Part shown: positions 1-10,233 of the stretch, piece by piece
Layout of the letters: each line of letters begins with the position of its first letter
Numbering within the stretch: the first letter of the stretch is position 1
Assembly: GCA_018340375.1 (NCBI GenBank)
Contig: JAFFJZ010000002.1
Coordinates: forward strand, 29,936,001-30,000,000
DNA length: 64,000 nucleotides
Source of the DNA: Gonatopus flavifemur
Lineage: Eukaryota; Arthropoda; Insecta; Hymenoptera; Dryinidae
Direction of reading: 5' to 3'
The notes under the pieces: generated by a model
The model's input: the letters and a program-made list of their open reading frames with translations, nothing else
What the model was told of the DNA's origin: nothing
Database searches by the model: none
Program-made: the position numbers and the translations under genes

Positions 1-1037
1 ACAGAGTTTTGTAGGTTGCGGGTCACCGTTAAAAAAATTCTCAGGCCATCCACATATATGTTCGTGTGATCGAGTGTGTGTGTGATAGATAAATAAAGAA
101 AGAAAAAGAGGAAAAAACTAGTGAGAAGAAGTGGTAAACAGACAGAAAGGGAAAAAAAGGAGAATGAGAATAAAAGAGGAAGGCAATTCCTAAGATGCAT
201 TATCCATTCGAAGTATTGAGAGAAATATCTAGCGCTTGCGTGACCGGCCTTCACCAATGCTTTACCAGTGGTACATATGTACGTGTTTGAAATGTTAAGT
301 TCAAGGATCGCTACAGAAACCGACCCTCAGTATTAGAGCATACACTATTCTCTACAATGAGTGATGGATGAACAAGTGGTGGGATCATTCCGCTATAATA
401 ACAAGATTCAAAAGTGAATAACGTGAAAATTGTACGTTCAATCATACGAGATTTGAATGGGTTGAAGATTCAAAAACTGAATTCCAAGATGATCAGTCAA
501 ATTCGAGAAGTTTTATTCCAATTAGAACATTTTCCGACTATTTTTCTACAGCACTATTGTAGAGATGATGAATTTGGTATAATTTGTGGGAGGAATTGCG
601 AGATGATCCGACAGAAATCCAGAAAATATTGTCAGAATTCCCTATTTATTTCCATTATTCGGTTCATTTAGTTTTCAATACATTATTATTTAAATAATTG
701 ACAAATCAAATCCCATTCCGGAAGAATGGAGCATGAAATGGTTAATTAATCCTGTTAGAGATTTCGAATGAGCAGGATCTGCATGGCTTGTGATCGTTAA
801 CATTAAAATTCAATATTATGCGCAATCCTACGTAAATAATTGAGGATTTTGTTCGAACTGATAGTTGAATTATTGATTTCAATGAATACTATCCGTGCAC
901 AGAGTAAAGAAAACTGCAGCTTTACCAGCAAAATCTGATTTTGCTGGGTGCCTTCTCTAATAGGAATCATTATAGGCCCTCCTTAGCGTCTCACCTGGCG
1001 CTATCGAGGCAGACTAGGCGTATGCCTGGCCCTGATA

Positions 1038-1293
1038 CACTGAGAAGAATTTCCTTGTACAATTTCCCATCATTGCTGTTATATTTGGGATATACTCTGA
1101 AAATGACGAAACACGCTGTCGATTATGTGTGAACTTTGCAATCATTCTAGCTATCTTCACTGGCTTTGGTCGTAGATGTTAGTGGAATAACATTTCAATT
1201 TACCGTGTTTGACAGTACATTTCGTAGTTGTCAGGTTATATCCTAAATTCACCAGCGATGATGGGAAATTGTACAAGAAAATTTTTCTCAGTG
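1038..1293. mobile_element. Hairpin MITE, CACTGAG ends, TA-flanked
   Basis: A left arm starting CACTGAGAAGAATTTCCTTG and continuing TACAATTTCCCATCATTGCTG is closely matched by the inverted right arm ending ATTTTTCTCAGTG. TA lies directly outside both ends (1036-1037 and 1294-1295), fitting a TA target duplication of the Tc1/mariner type. It is inserted in the larger 898-1751 element. Confidence 0.85.
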
Positions 1294-1479
1294 TATGAAC
1301 CACTGAACCGACTATTATGATTTCCAACAGAGTTTGGCTGGATCAGAAAATTTGTTGCGGTGACAGCAAACTATTTGTTATCACAGCCATCTTGTTTGTT
1401 ACGACAGCGATTTTTTAGCCGTGGCGCCGAAAAATATGTTTAAGGGTTGCAGTAAATTTTGGTATTTTATATATATATA

Positions 1480-1583
1480 CAATGAAATCCCTCAATAAGA
1501 ACACTCGCTTCCTTTCTTCAACGCAAGGTAACAACCGTTTGAATGAGGGAAAGGGCGAGTGTTGTTATTGAGGGATTTTACTG
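1480..1583. mobile_element. Short hairpin MITE (AAATCCCTCAATAA arms)
   Basis: AAATCCCTCAATAAGAACAC near the left end is answered by GTGTTGTTATTGAGGGATTT near the right end, giving a stem of about 30 nt with a short loop. The left flank is TA inside a small TA run; the right flank is TG. It is the second insertion inside 898-1751. Confidence 0.75.
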
Positions 1584-1777
1584 TGGAGTAGCAAACAGTT
1601 TTGTTGAAGACATCGACGCTTCTGGTGTCATAGCTGAGAAGTCGCTGCCACAGCTAACAAGATTGCTGTAAGAAGAAAAATTTTCTACTCCGTCAAAAGG
1701 TACCCAGTGGAATGAGATTTCGCTGTCACAGTGAATTTTTCATCCTCCGTGTGGAAGAATTGATTTCAGCATTATAA

Positions 1778-2590
1778 CACGGAGAGAAAAATTTGCTAAC
1801 GTAGCAAATCCTGGTATTATATATAGAATAGCAAAATTTTTTGCTGACCTAGCTAAAAATTTGCTATAACAGCAATCGTGTTAGCTACGACAGCAATTTT
1901 TAAGCTGTGGCAGCAAAAATTGTTTGCTCCGCCAGCAAATTTTCAGTATTATATACAGAATAGCAAACAAATTTTGCTGGGATAGCAAACATTTTTTGCT
2001 GCCACAGCTAAAAATTCGCTGTCGCAGTTAACAAGATTGCTGGAACAGCAAATAGTTTGCTGTCACAGCAAAAAATTTGCAGCTCTGGCAAAAGGAACCC
2101 AGCAAAAGTAGATTTCGCTGCCACAGCGAATTCCTTTTTCCCAAGTTATCAGTTTTAAGTCTGTCGGCAAGGAATGTCTAAGAGTGTTTCCATGTGATCT
2201 GAGATTGTGTACGTAATTTAGCTGCGCAGGCAAAAGTTTATTGTGTTACAGATCAACATTCACATCTTCAGTGGCATTCGTAGGCAGTTTCAGCGTGCTT
2301 GCTGGAAGAGTTAATACATGCAGAGGAAAAGTCTTGCTGAAATAACGATTTTTAATAATCTACTCTGCTGAATTAGTAAAACGTTCGCTCTCGCAGCAAA
2401 AATCTTGCCGTTTCAGTAAAATATTTGCTGATTGAGTGAATTTTCTAGCAGTCTGTATATCCACAATGCAGAATTGATGGATCCACGAGCGCTTGATGGA
2501 GGAACAAGATTTTTGCCATAATAGCCAACTTTTTGCTCATTCAACGAAAGGAGTTGTTATATCAGTACAGCAAATTTTTTCCTCTCTGTG
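1778..2590. mobile_element. AGCAAA-word inverted-repeat element
   Basis: It begins CACGGAGAGAAAAATTTGCT and ends AGCAAATTTTTTCCTCTCTG plus TG, an inverted terminal repeat of about 22 nt. Between them, AGCAAA, TTTGCTG and GCCACAGC words recur many times in both orientations, often with the phrase TATTATATATAGAATAGCAAA nearby. There is no open reading frame of note. It is the longest copy of this family here. Confidence 0.7.
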
Positions 2591-3632
2591 TACTGTCAGT
2601 GAAGTTATTAGATTCGACACTAATTATTAATAGAAATAATGTTCTTAGAGTTTGAATCGTTTATAGCAAGCGAAAATTCAAAATCACAAAATCTGATGAA
2701 TCATCGTTATTTATCTTCTCGAATGAATTGTTTGTAATTTCTTGCAACTCACAACATCGAATCAAGAATCCGCTGCCAGGTTTTGGGTTTTCAACTGCTG
2801 AGTATTTCGTTATTTAATTATAGATTCGTTTCAATGAACGATTCAAACTTCGGTAACATGTAGAGTTATCAAATATACTCAAACTAATAATTAAATCATG
2901 AATTTCCACACAAACTGTCAGTGAAATTGTCAATTCCAGTTCCTGTTGATAGAAGGATAATGCCACGATACAAAGTGTGAATCAAGTAGCATTATGAATG
3001 TTAGCGAAGAGCTGTATATTAAGACCGATGATGTTTTCGAGCGTCACGTACTGTAGGTACTGTATTTGGTGCTACTATCATCGTTTGAGTAGATTAATCT
3101 TATTTACTTTTGTTGACAGTACATAGACAAATCTAGCTATCAACAGGAACGGATGGATATATATGCGTATATGTAATTGTATTAATTGTCTCTATGATGT
3201 TCTGTTAGTATTTATTGTGTTCTGTGATTTTTTGTTTGGGAGTAGTATAACGTTGTTTTATTCAACGACGTTCTGTTGAATCTTATATTGCTTCGTGTTA
3301 CTCTTATTTGTGATATTCAGACATGTATTTTACAGATCTCACATGTACATATACACCATAAAGAGGTCGAGTAATTGAATACGAATTTTCTACGTTAAGT
3401 TTTTGAAGCAGCAAAAGGTTAACGAAATTGGCAAATGCATTTTCATGGTATGTCGTTCAGACATAAGGACTTCATAGGGAGGATTTGAGAGATTCGAAAG
3501 TACGTGGAGACAAAATCTGTATTCAGAGTAGATACGTAATACATATTATATGCCCGTGGATTATATAATACGAGCATGTTCACTGCATAACACGGAACAA
3601 TTCAGCGTTCACACGAACTTTTGAAAATCGAA

Positions 3633-3833
3633 CACTGAGAGAAATTTATAGTTTAATTTACTATGAAATTATAGGAATGGGGGCACATACTGACTTCTAA
3701 TGAAATTTCCTATAACCTAACGATAAAAACCTCATCGAATTTACAATGTTTTACAATAAATTTCATGAGAAGTCAGTATGTTCCTCCATTCCTATAATTT
3801 CATAGTGAATTTAACTATAAATTTCTCTCAGTG
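3633..3833. mobile_element. Near-palindromic hairpin MITE, CACTGAGAGAAA ends
   Basis: About 80 nt at each end are inverted copies: CACTGAGAGAAATTTATAGT continues through ATGAAATTATAGGAATGG, and the right side returns CCATTCCTATAATTTCAT and ends ATTTCTCTCAGTG. The spacer is about 50 nt. The flanks are AA on both sides rather than TA. Confidence 0.85.
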
Positions 3834-4412
3834 AAAGAGTGTCAAGTTTCATCCTGCGGTTGAAACTTTGTTCGCAGGGATAGACAGATTCAGATGAAGA
3901 GTGACGAGTTTGAAAATTTTGAAAGATTCATATCCTATTTGTATTTAATAATCGTCGTGTTTCATCCGATTTTCTCTATTTACTTCCAACACAGAAATAA
4001 TGTTCCAGCATGAAGTGAACCTGGATGAGAACGTACTTTTTTCAACGATATTGAATTCTAGACTGAAATTGTTGTATGATCACACATGGTTTACAGTTGA
4101 AATATCAATGTTGAGGATATTATAAAAGAATCAGGGATCTATACACAGATCTGATTTTTTTCTCAAAGCACAGCTCCAGTAATCCAGGAGAGATGTGTTC
4201 ATGTCTCAATGAATTCACGCGAGTTTCGTATTTCCAACATCCATTTCCTTCGATTATATCTACATGTGGTCATATTTATTCGGATTTGAATGTAGATATC
4301 GCAGCAAAGAATACCTCACCGAAATGTGAGATCTGTGTAGGTCTCAATGATTCCGCACATATTTATGTACGTGAGAATCCGATATTCATCTTGAATTCGC
4401 TCTAGGTACGTA

Positions 4413-4703
4413 CACGGAAATAAATCATCAGCTATTATTTGAATAGCTGAAAATGAGCTAGGAGAAATATGTTCCAGCTGTCACAGCTACTCACTTGACG
4501 GTAGTAGCAAGGAATGTAGTTGTCACAGCGAAGATTCAACAGTTAAATTATTTGACTATCCAAACACCAACCACAAAACCTGCGCAGTTACAGTCACGAT
4601 TTCCTAAAAAAATAGGTGAAGCTGCAATTATTTCAGTTAAAACGGTGAGAAGAAGGTGCTAAAAAAATAAGTAGCCGTCACAGTTATTTCCTCTACTTCC
4701 GTG
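4413..4703. mobile_element. AGCTG-word MITE, CACGGAAA ends, TA-flanked
   Basis: It starts CACGGAAATAAAT and ends with TTCCGTG, with TA on both sides (4411-4412, 4704-4705). The interior repeats AGCTG/CAGCT and CACAGCT words. It shares the phrase CAACCACAAAACCTGC with the copy at 27547-27797 and, in the other orientation, related sequence at 46054-46355. Confidence 0.8.
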
Positions 4704-5150
4704 TAGAAACGCAAATCCATGCGTATCTGAATTAATTTTTTTTAGATATTGAATCAATCATGAAGAATCGATCATAAAACTCAATTACAACGCTGTTATT
4801 GTTCCTGGAAGGCAAACATCAAAACAGAAAAAAGTGGATGAAATTCTGTGATTCATAAATTTTTATTAATCATTTGATAAATAGAAATTCAAATCGATAA
4901 TCCATTGAATGCTCACCCGAGATTAGACTCTACATCTCAATTGAACATTTTCATTGAGAGCCACCCTGGTAAAAATAAAACGCACCACAATCTAGAAACA
5001 GCGTGCAAAAAGGCGAAATTGGGACAGATTCGCATAGTCTGCCCGCTGTTCGCACATTGCAGCACGTTTCATTTTTATCAGGACACTGAAAATTTCATTG
5101 TTTCAATCAAGAAGATATAGTTGATTGATTGATTAATTGTATTTGCTATA

Positions 5151-5690
5151 CTTGAAGGGAGAAAAATTTGCTGACGCTGCAAATCCAGGTATTGTACATA
5201 AAATAGCAAATATTTTTGCTCATTTAGCTGAAAATTCGCTGCCACAGCTAAGTAGATTGCTGAGAGAGCGAAACGATCAACTGAAGCAGAAAATTTTTCG
5301 CTGGACAAGCAGAATTGATAGTATTAGGGGAGACTGAGTACGGTTGAAACATTGCGAACGATTGAGGATTGGCTAGTAATACGGCATAAACTCTTGGGAG
5401 CTAATCATTAGTTATTGACGATGTTTCAACCGACGCCCATGTCTCAACCGTACTCAGTCTCCCCTAAATGAAGGAAAGTCAACAAATTTTGCTAGGACAG
5501 CGAACATTTACTGCTGCCTCAGCTGGTAAAACGACCCTAGTACTGTAGTAATTGATAACATTGCTGTGATAGCAAATACGTTGATGTTACAGCAAAAGTT
5601 CGCTGCTTCAGCAGAAGGGGCCTAACACAATTGAATTTCTTTACAACAGCAAATTTCTGTTTCTTCATTATTTTTTTTGATGGAATTACT
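5151..5690. mobile_element. AGCAAA-word element, interrupted copy
   Basis: From GGGAGAAAAATTTGCTGACG it follows the same order as the 1778 element (GCAAATCCAGGTATTGTACA, then AGCAAATATTTTTGCT). It is interrupted at 5327-5464 by a GGGG-type MITE and resumes with AGCAAA and CAGCAAA words to about 5665. The right end is not sharp. Confidence 0.6.
5327..5464. mobile_element. 138-bp MITE, GGGGAGACTGAG ends, TA-flanked
   Basis: GGGGAGACTGAGTACGGTTG at the left is answered by CAACCGTACTCAGTCTCCCC at the right, and both ends are flanked by TA (5325-5326, 5465-5466). The motif GTTGAAACAT and its variants recur inside. It is inserted in the AGCAAA-word element, so it is the younger of the two. Confidence 0.85.
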
Positions 5691-6379
5691 CTGTCAACCC
5701 GAATCAGTGAAAAGTACTGATTCACCAGTGGGTTTCACTGATTCTCAGTACTTTCCACTGATTTGGATTTAGAAAGTAACCAAATTTCTAGGAGCTTTTA
5801 CTAACAATATTCAGTGAATCAATTTTCTATGATAGATCAGTCTGTTTCTGATATACATAGAAGCTGATGGTAAAAATGCTTAGGAATCGAGAGCAGTTAT
5901 AATCTGGATCTTTTGAGCAGATCCCATGGCCACTAGAAACAACAAGCTGTGACAGAATACTTTAGCGTGTTCTGATCCAAGACATTTATTCAACACATTT
6001 GATGCATGTATTCGCTAATTACCAAAAATACACACAGTAAGAAATTTTGCGTAATACACACTTTTGTGTAAAATATCCGACACTTTTGTGTATTCATTTG
6101 CCACAATTGTGTTAAATTAACACACAAAACTGTGGAATATTTCACACAATCATGTGTACGACGTGAAACTGACGCAGAATTTTTGTACAGTGCATACTTC
6201 TGCTTTTTTTCGTCAACTTGACTGATAAAAGAGCAAAAAACGAATGAGAGATTGTCAATCATTGAGGAAACTGAAACTACCATTACAAAATAACGTAATT
6301 AGTTACAAAAAAAATGTACTGAGCGGAATTTGATCTAAAACTGAGTTTTTCAGATACTTGATTTTAACATACAGTTATC

Positions 6380-6676
6380 TTGGAATCGCAGGAGCGACCT
6401 GTTTTGACTACTGAATCAATTGGTGAATGGGAAATAGTGCATCGATTTATGGACCTCCATAAGGTCAGCTGTGTTCCCGTTCCTCCCTCAAAAGCACCCA
6501 GATGCGCTTTTTGCCTGCGGCACCATTTTAGATTCCTAAAAAAATATCATCAAACCTCGTTCGCCAATATTGCTCCTCTTCTCTTCATGTTTGAAACTCC
6601 ATGTGCACTGTATCGGACTTGTACACCCTCCCACAGCACGAAGCCCGTGAGAATGTTATTTACGCTACCGCATTGA
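6380..6676 (+). other. Weak open reading frame, possible gene or element remnant
   Basis: A 98-codon frame (starting MESQERPVLTTESIGEWEIV) in a locally more GC-rich patch. It contains a cysteine/histidine stretch (PRCAFCLRHHF) but no domain I can name. An acceptor-like TCGCAG lies at 6387-6392, and a CATAAG/GTCAGC donor-like site lies at about 6466. The opposite strand is also partly open. It may be a decayed element or chance. Confidence 0.2.
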
Positions 6677-7909
6677 TTCGTTTTGTTTTTAAATCTATTT
6701 TAGTGGCTCAAGTTTAGGAATGGTAACCATTTGAGAGTGGAAAATCTTGATTGGTTGAAATAAAAGAGATTTTGAGTGAATCTCATCACGGAATGAGATA
6801 GAATATTGATTTCATGATTTTGAAACCAATTGATCAATGTGATTTTCTCTGGCCAACAGAGTTTTTCATATTTCAAGAACCGAGCTTGAAGTGATGTTTT
6901 ACCGAATGAAATCTCTGTGTCCATGAGGCCAGAATACGTCATATCAATCTGAATGATGAATTTTAAATGTTTATCGTGATGTTGAATTTTTTAACAGAAA
7001 AATTGTATATCTGCTGAATATTCAATGCTTTATTGGAACAATGGGACGTTTGTTGATATAACGAAATCCTTTTGATCTAATTTTTTAGAAAAACATTGTT
7101 TTCACAGTATAAATTGAATTTCAATATCGAAATTGTTATAAAATGGAATGAAAGAGAATTAGGACGTGTGACAGACCACACAATGGTTTTCTCATCACTA
7201 ACCAACTAACATTGCAGTTCCGAAGATATCTAAGCGAATACGCGATCAAGAGATCTTCAAGAACGTTTTTTGAGAGTTCTTGAAGATATCTTTCAGGAGT
7301 GCTGTGAAGACATCTTATGGAAGAATTCTGAAAAATATCTTGATTCAAGACAACCATGCAAGAATTCTCAAAGACGTCTTTTGGAAGTTTTTGAAAGATA
7401 TCTTCCGGAAAGATTTTGATAAGATATGTTCAAAAAGATAGATTTTCAGCAGTTTTGGGTTAAGAGTACAAGATCATGTGATGAACACTATAAATGTGCT
7501 TGTTATCACAATCGAATTGCAAATGAGGTAAACCTGTGACCAAGTTAAAAACTTGACTAATTTATATAGACACCAAGAAAATCGAAATTCTGCACTGAAA
7601 GGAAGGGTCTATTCAAATATTTGACAGATAGGAAATAAGCTAGCCAAATTTTATTTGTTACAACTGTATGTTTTATTCCCATTGAATAAACCATTTTATC
7701 CATATTTCAGACAGCTAACCTTTCATTTACCCCAACTAGAGTCTAGCTAGCGTAAATAAAAATCTAGCTGCGGCAACTAACATTCAGTTGTCCCAACTAG
7801 GTACCTCTCTCTCAGTGTGTAAAAGGTACGATTTTGTAACCTTGTAATGCCCGTGCTTAAATTAACTTTGGAGGCCAATATTTTGTAAATTACTGAACTT
7901 CTTATTCTA

Positions 7910-8186
7910 CCCAGTGAACACTTATGAGAGGAAGACCTCTTCAAGAGCTCTGTCGATGCTATCATATTGATATCTGAATGCTATCATTTTTCTGCGATCT
8001 CAGAAAAAATCCTCTTAAAGAGTTCGTTTGGATAACATTCTGGCAATCTCTTATTTTCCTCAGAAATCGGCACATCTGATAACATTCTGAGATCTTTATG
8101 TTAACCTTCTGAAAAGTCTATCTGACCTCTCACGCATATTTGGGAGGTTTTTAAGAGCTCTGGATGATAACATATTGTTCACTGGG
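7910..8186. mobile_element. MITE, CCCAGTGAACA ends, TA-flanked
   Basis: CCCAGTGAACA at the left and TGTTCACTGGG at the right, each with TA outside (7908-7909, 8187-8188). The interior repeats GATAACAT and TCTTAAAGAG/AAGAGCTCT words. The same CCCAGTGAACAC beginning appears at 52275, where a matching right end was not found. Confidence 0.75.
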
Positions 8187-9500
8187 TAATCTTCGAGTGA
8201 ATTCATAAAGCTCTTATCGACACTTAATAATAATTTAGTTTTCAATAACTATGGAATAGAAATAGTTTGGAAATAATATATGGTGTGCACGAGACACTTA
8301 CGAACACTGGAGTGTGAAATTCATTCTCGAATATGTTCCACTGAATTTATTCAACTTTGTCATTTCTAACTAGGCACAGTCGACTTTCTGTCATTTTTTG
8401 ATGTTATAACAGGTTGTTCAAGAGATCATTTTTACTCTGAAAACATGCACCACTGACATGATATTTCACTACGTCAGATTGAAAATTATAAGTAATAGAA
8501 TCAAACAATCCGAGGTGAAATGACAGGGTTCGAATCCCGCGACCTTAAAGATCGAGATCTGACCGAATTCACAGGAGTGCTAGAGTGGCGAACAGAAAGA
8601 AGGATGAGTAAGGGAAGGAGGTTAGGAATTTTTAATGAACAAATTCAAGACTCTCCCAAGATATTTTTATGGATTCTTCAAGAGATCTTCAAGAAATTTT
8701 TGAGAAATCTCAAAAATGTTTTGAAAACATCGTTCAGAAATCTTCAAGAACTCTTTTAGGATTCTATACGTGTCTCATAAGATGTTTCGAAATATTTTGG
8801 GAAGTCACTTTAGACTCCTTACAAACGCATTAAGGTTTCTTAAAGATATCTTTAAGATACCTGAATGGTAATTGGGTGGTATTTCAATGTATTGTTTGAA
8901 GTTTAATCCAGTGAGTGCGATTTTATGGAAAAAAAAGAAAATACAACAATGATTTCAGATCTTTGTTCCATTTTCCCGTGAGATACGTTAATAAACATTG
9001 TCGAACATAATTTTTGTTACTTTCGATCGTAATTCACTTTACATAAGCCATCTATGCGATAACTGAATTGAATTTATGTTTAAATTTACCATGAAATTTC
9101 GTAATCGACAAATGAAGATGACCTTCCAGTGAGATTTTCTACACGAAAACATCGAATTCATCAATATTCAGAAAACGTTTGTCAATTAAGGGCAAACGGA
9201 GCATCAGTGATATATATATTCGCAGTGAACTTGCCAAGAGAGTACGGTCCACTCTTTCAATAGTATTGCCGACCTCTTTTCCGCCCAAATTTGTGCTCTT
9301 GATGCAGTGAGGGAAACAGTATTCGGCACTATTCGCAAAGCGAATAATGACGAGGCTATTAATATCAATCTTCAGCATCCGCATTATCTTTGAGCTCCAA
9401 ATACCTCTTGCTAAGAGAATATTTTTTTTCTAGGACTATAAATCACTCTGGATTCTTCTATAAACTAGATATGTTTTTATGATACTGTGAATTCACTTAC

Positions 9501-9652
9501 CCAGTTCTAACGAAGTTGGCGAAATATTGGACGATGCTTTCCGAAAGGCTCACTTCAGCTTTCGTATAATTTTTTGGAAAATGTCCGAAACCATCAACTA
9601 AAGGAGCACCAAAAACAAAAGGCAATTCCGCACCATGGACGGGTCCCATTTT
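9501..9652 (-). CDS. nlg: Neuroligin, internal exon with the HGAELPFVFGAPL segment
   Basis: This exon of 152 nt starts with a phase-0 AAA ATG, so the M is internal. It encodes KMGPVHGAELPFVFGAPL, then VDGFGHFPKNYTKAEVS and LSESIVQYFANFVRTG. The H of VHG aligns with the catalytic histidine of cholinesterases (MHGYE) and is retained; NYT is a possible N-glycosylation site. The acceptor is TTCACAG ending at 9653. The donor GTAAGT follows 9501 after two bases of a codon. The following exons (domain end, stalk, membrane helix, cytoplasmic tail) were searched for in 1-9500 and not found, so they lie outside. A hairpin element sits about 110 bp upstream of the acceptor. Confidence 0.95.
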
Positions 9653-9765
9653 CTGTGAACAAAAGTGAAAAGAATATAAATTCATGCATTCAAATAATAA
9701 TGAAAATATTATATGTGAAAATATCGTGATAAGCAAAATAGAATCAGAGTACAAGTTCACCCATA

Positions 9766-10010
9766 CACTGAAAAAAAATTTCTTCCAGCCAAATAAATAG
9801 TTTATTCGTCCTCTCCCCATAAAATATTTCTTAGGATATTAATGGAATATTCAATCGAATCAAATAATGGAATGCTTGGCCCAAATAAATTTGTCCTCTG
9901 AATAAATAATTTATTCGCCACAAGTAATTAATTTTTGCATCTAATTGAATATTTAATTTCAGCAAATAAATATTTTATGGAGAGAGGACGAATAAATATT
10001 TTTTCCATTG
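9766..10010. mobile_element. Hairpin MITE close to the neuroligin 9652 acceptor
   Basis: It starts CACTGAAAAAAAATTTC and ends AATATTTTTTCCATTG, with TA on both sides. The arms share AATAAATA, GTCCTCTCCCCATAAAATAT and its complement ATATTTTATGGAGAGAGGAC. It lies in the intron about 110 bp upstream of the 9652 splice acceptor. Its AAATAAAT/ATTTATT words and ends resemble the 51966-52227 element. Confidence 0.8.
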
Positions 10011-10019
10011 TAGCGTACA

Positions 10020-10233
10020 CGAGTTCCCGCAGAGAGTTCTCGTTATGCTAATCAATATGTATTCATTATGAATATTTTGAATCCTAAATAAACTCTTAAT
10101 GAACAACTAAATGTTCAGAAAAGACCCTTATCAAGATTTCATAACGAATTGTCCGGGAATTCGATACGTTTTCATTTTGAATTCATTATTGGTCGCATAA
10201 CGGGGACTATTCAAGTGCTGGTTTCACTTTTGT
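10020..10233. repeat. Decayed relative of the 28073-28341 element
   Basis: Shares with 28073-28341 the phrases CGTTATG, ACGTTTTCATTTTGAATTCA, ATAACGGGGA and the end TTTGTGCTGGCTGGG. The left terminus is not recognisable, so it is probably truncated or diverged. Confidence 0.5.

Larger units (their letters stand above)
898..1751. mobile_element. AGCAAA-word inverted-repeat element carrying two nested MITEs
   Basis: The left end (CACAGAG, then AGCAAAATCTGATTTTGCTG and GGTGCCTT) is mirrored by the right end (AAGGTACCCAGTGGAATGAG, then TTTCGCTGTCACAG, ending TCCGTG). The interior repeats GCAAA/TTTGC and GCTG/CAGC words in both orientations. Two smaller hairpins, 1038-1293 and 1480-1583, lie inside it. 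No coding capacity is visible. Confidence 0.65.
1..9500 (-). other. Neuroligin intron, downstream part
   Basis: Sequence after the 9501 donor on the minus strand. No further neuroligin exon was found, so I treat it as intron running out of the window. It contains stacked repeat elements (898-2590, 3633-3833, 4413-4703, 5151-5690, 7910-8186), decayed word repeats at 7200-7450 and 8640-8860 (AGATATCTT and AAGAACTC-like words), and one weak plus-strand frame at 6380-6676. Confidence 0.75.

Noticed and set aside
7200..8860. AGATATCTT-rich stretches resembling tandem repeats
   Set aside because: Period and copy boundaries cannot be defined; mentioned only as decayed word repeats within the intron entry.
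9653..9820. Extension of the exon frame upstream of 9652
   Set aside because: The translation there is not neuroligin-like, a clear TTCACAG acceptor separates it, and part of it lies in a MITE.
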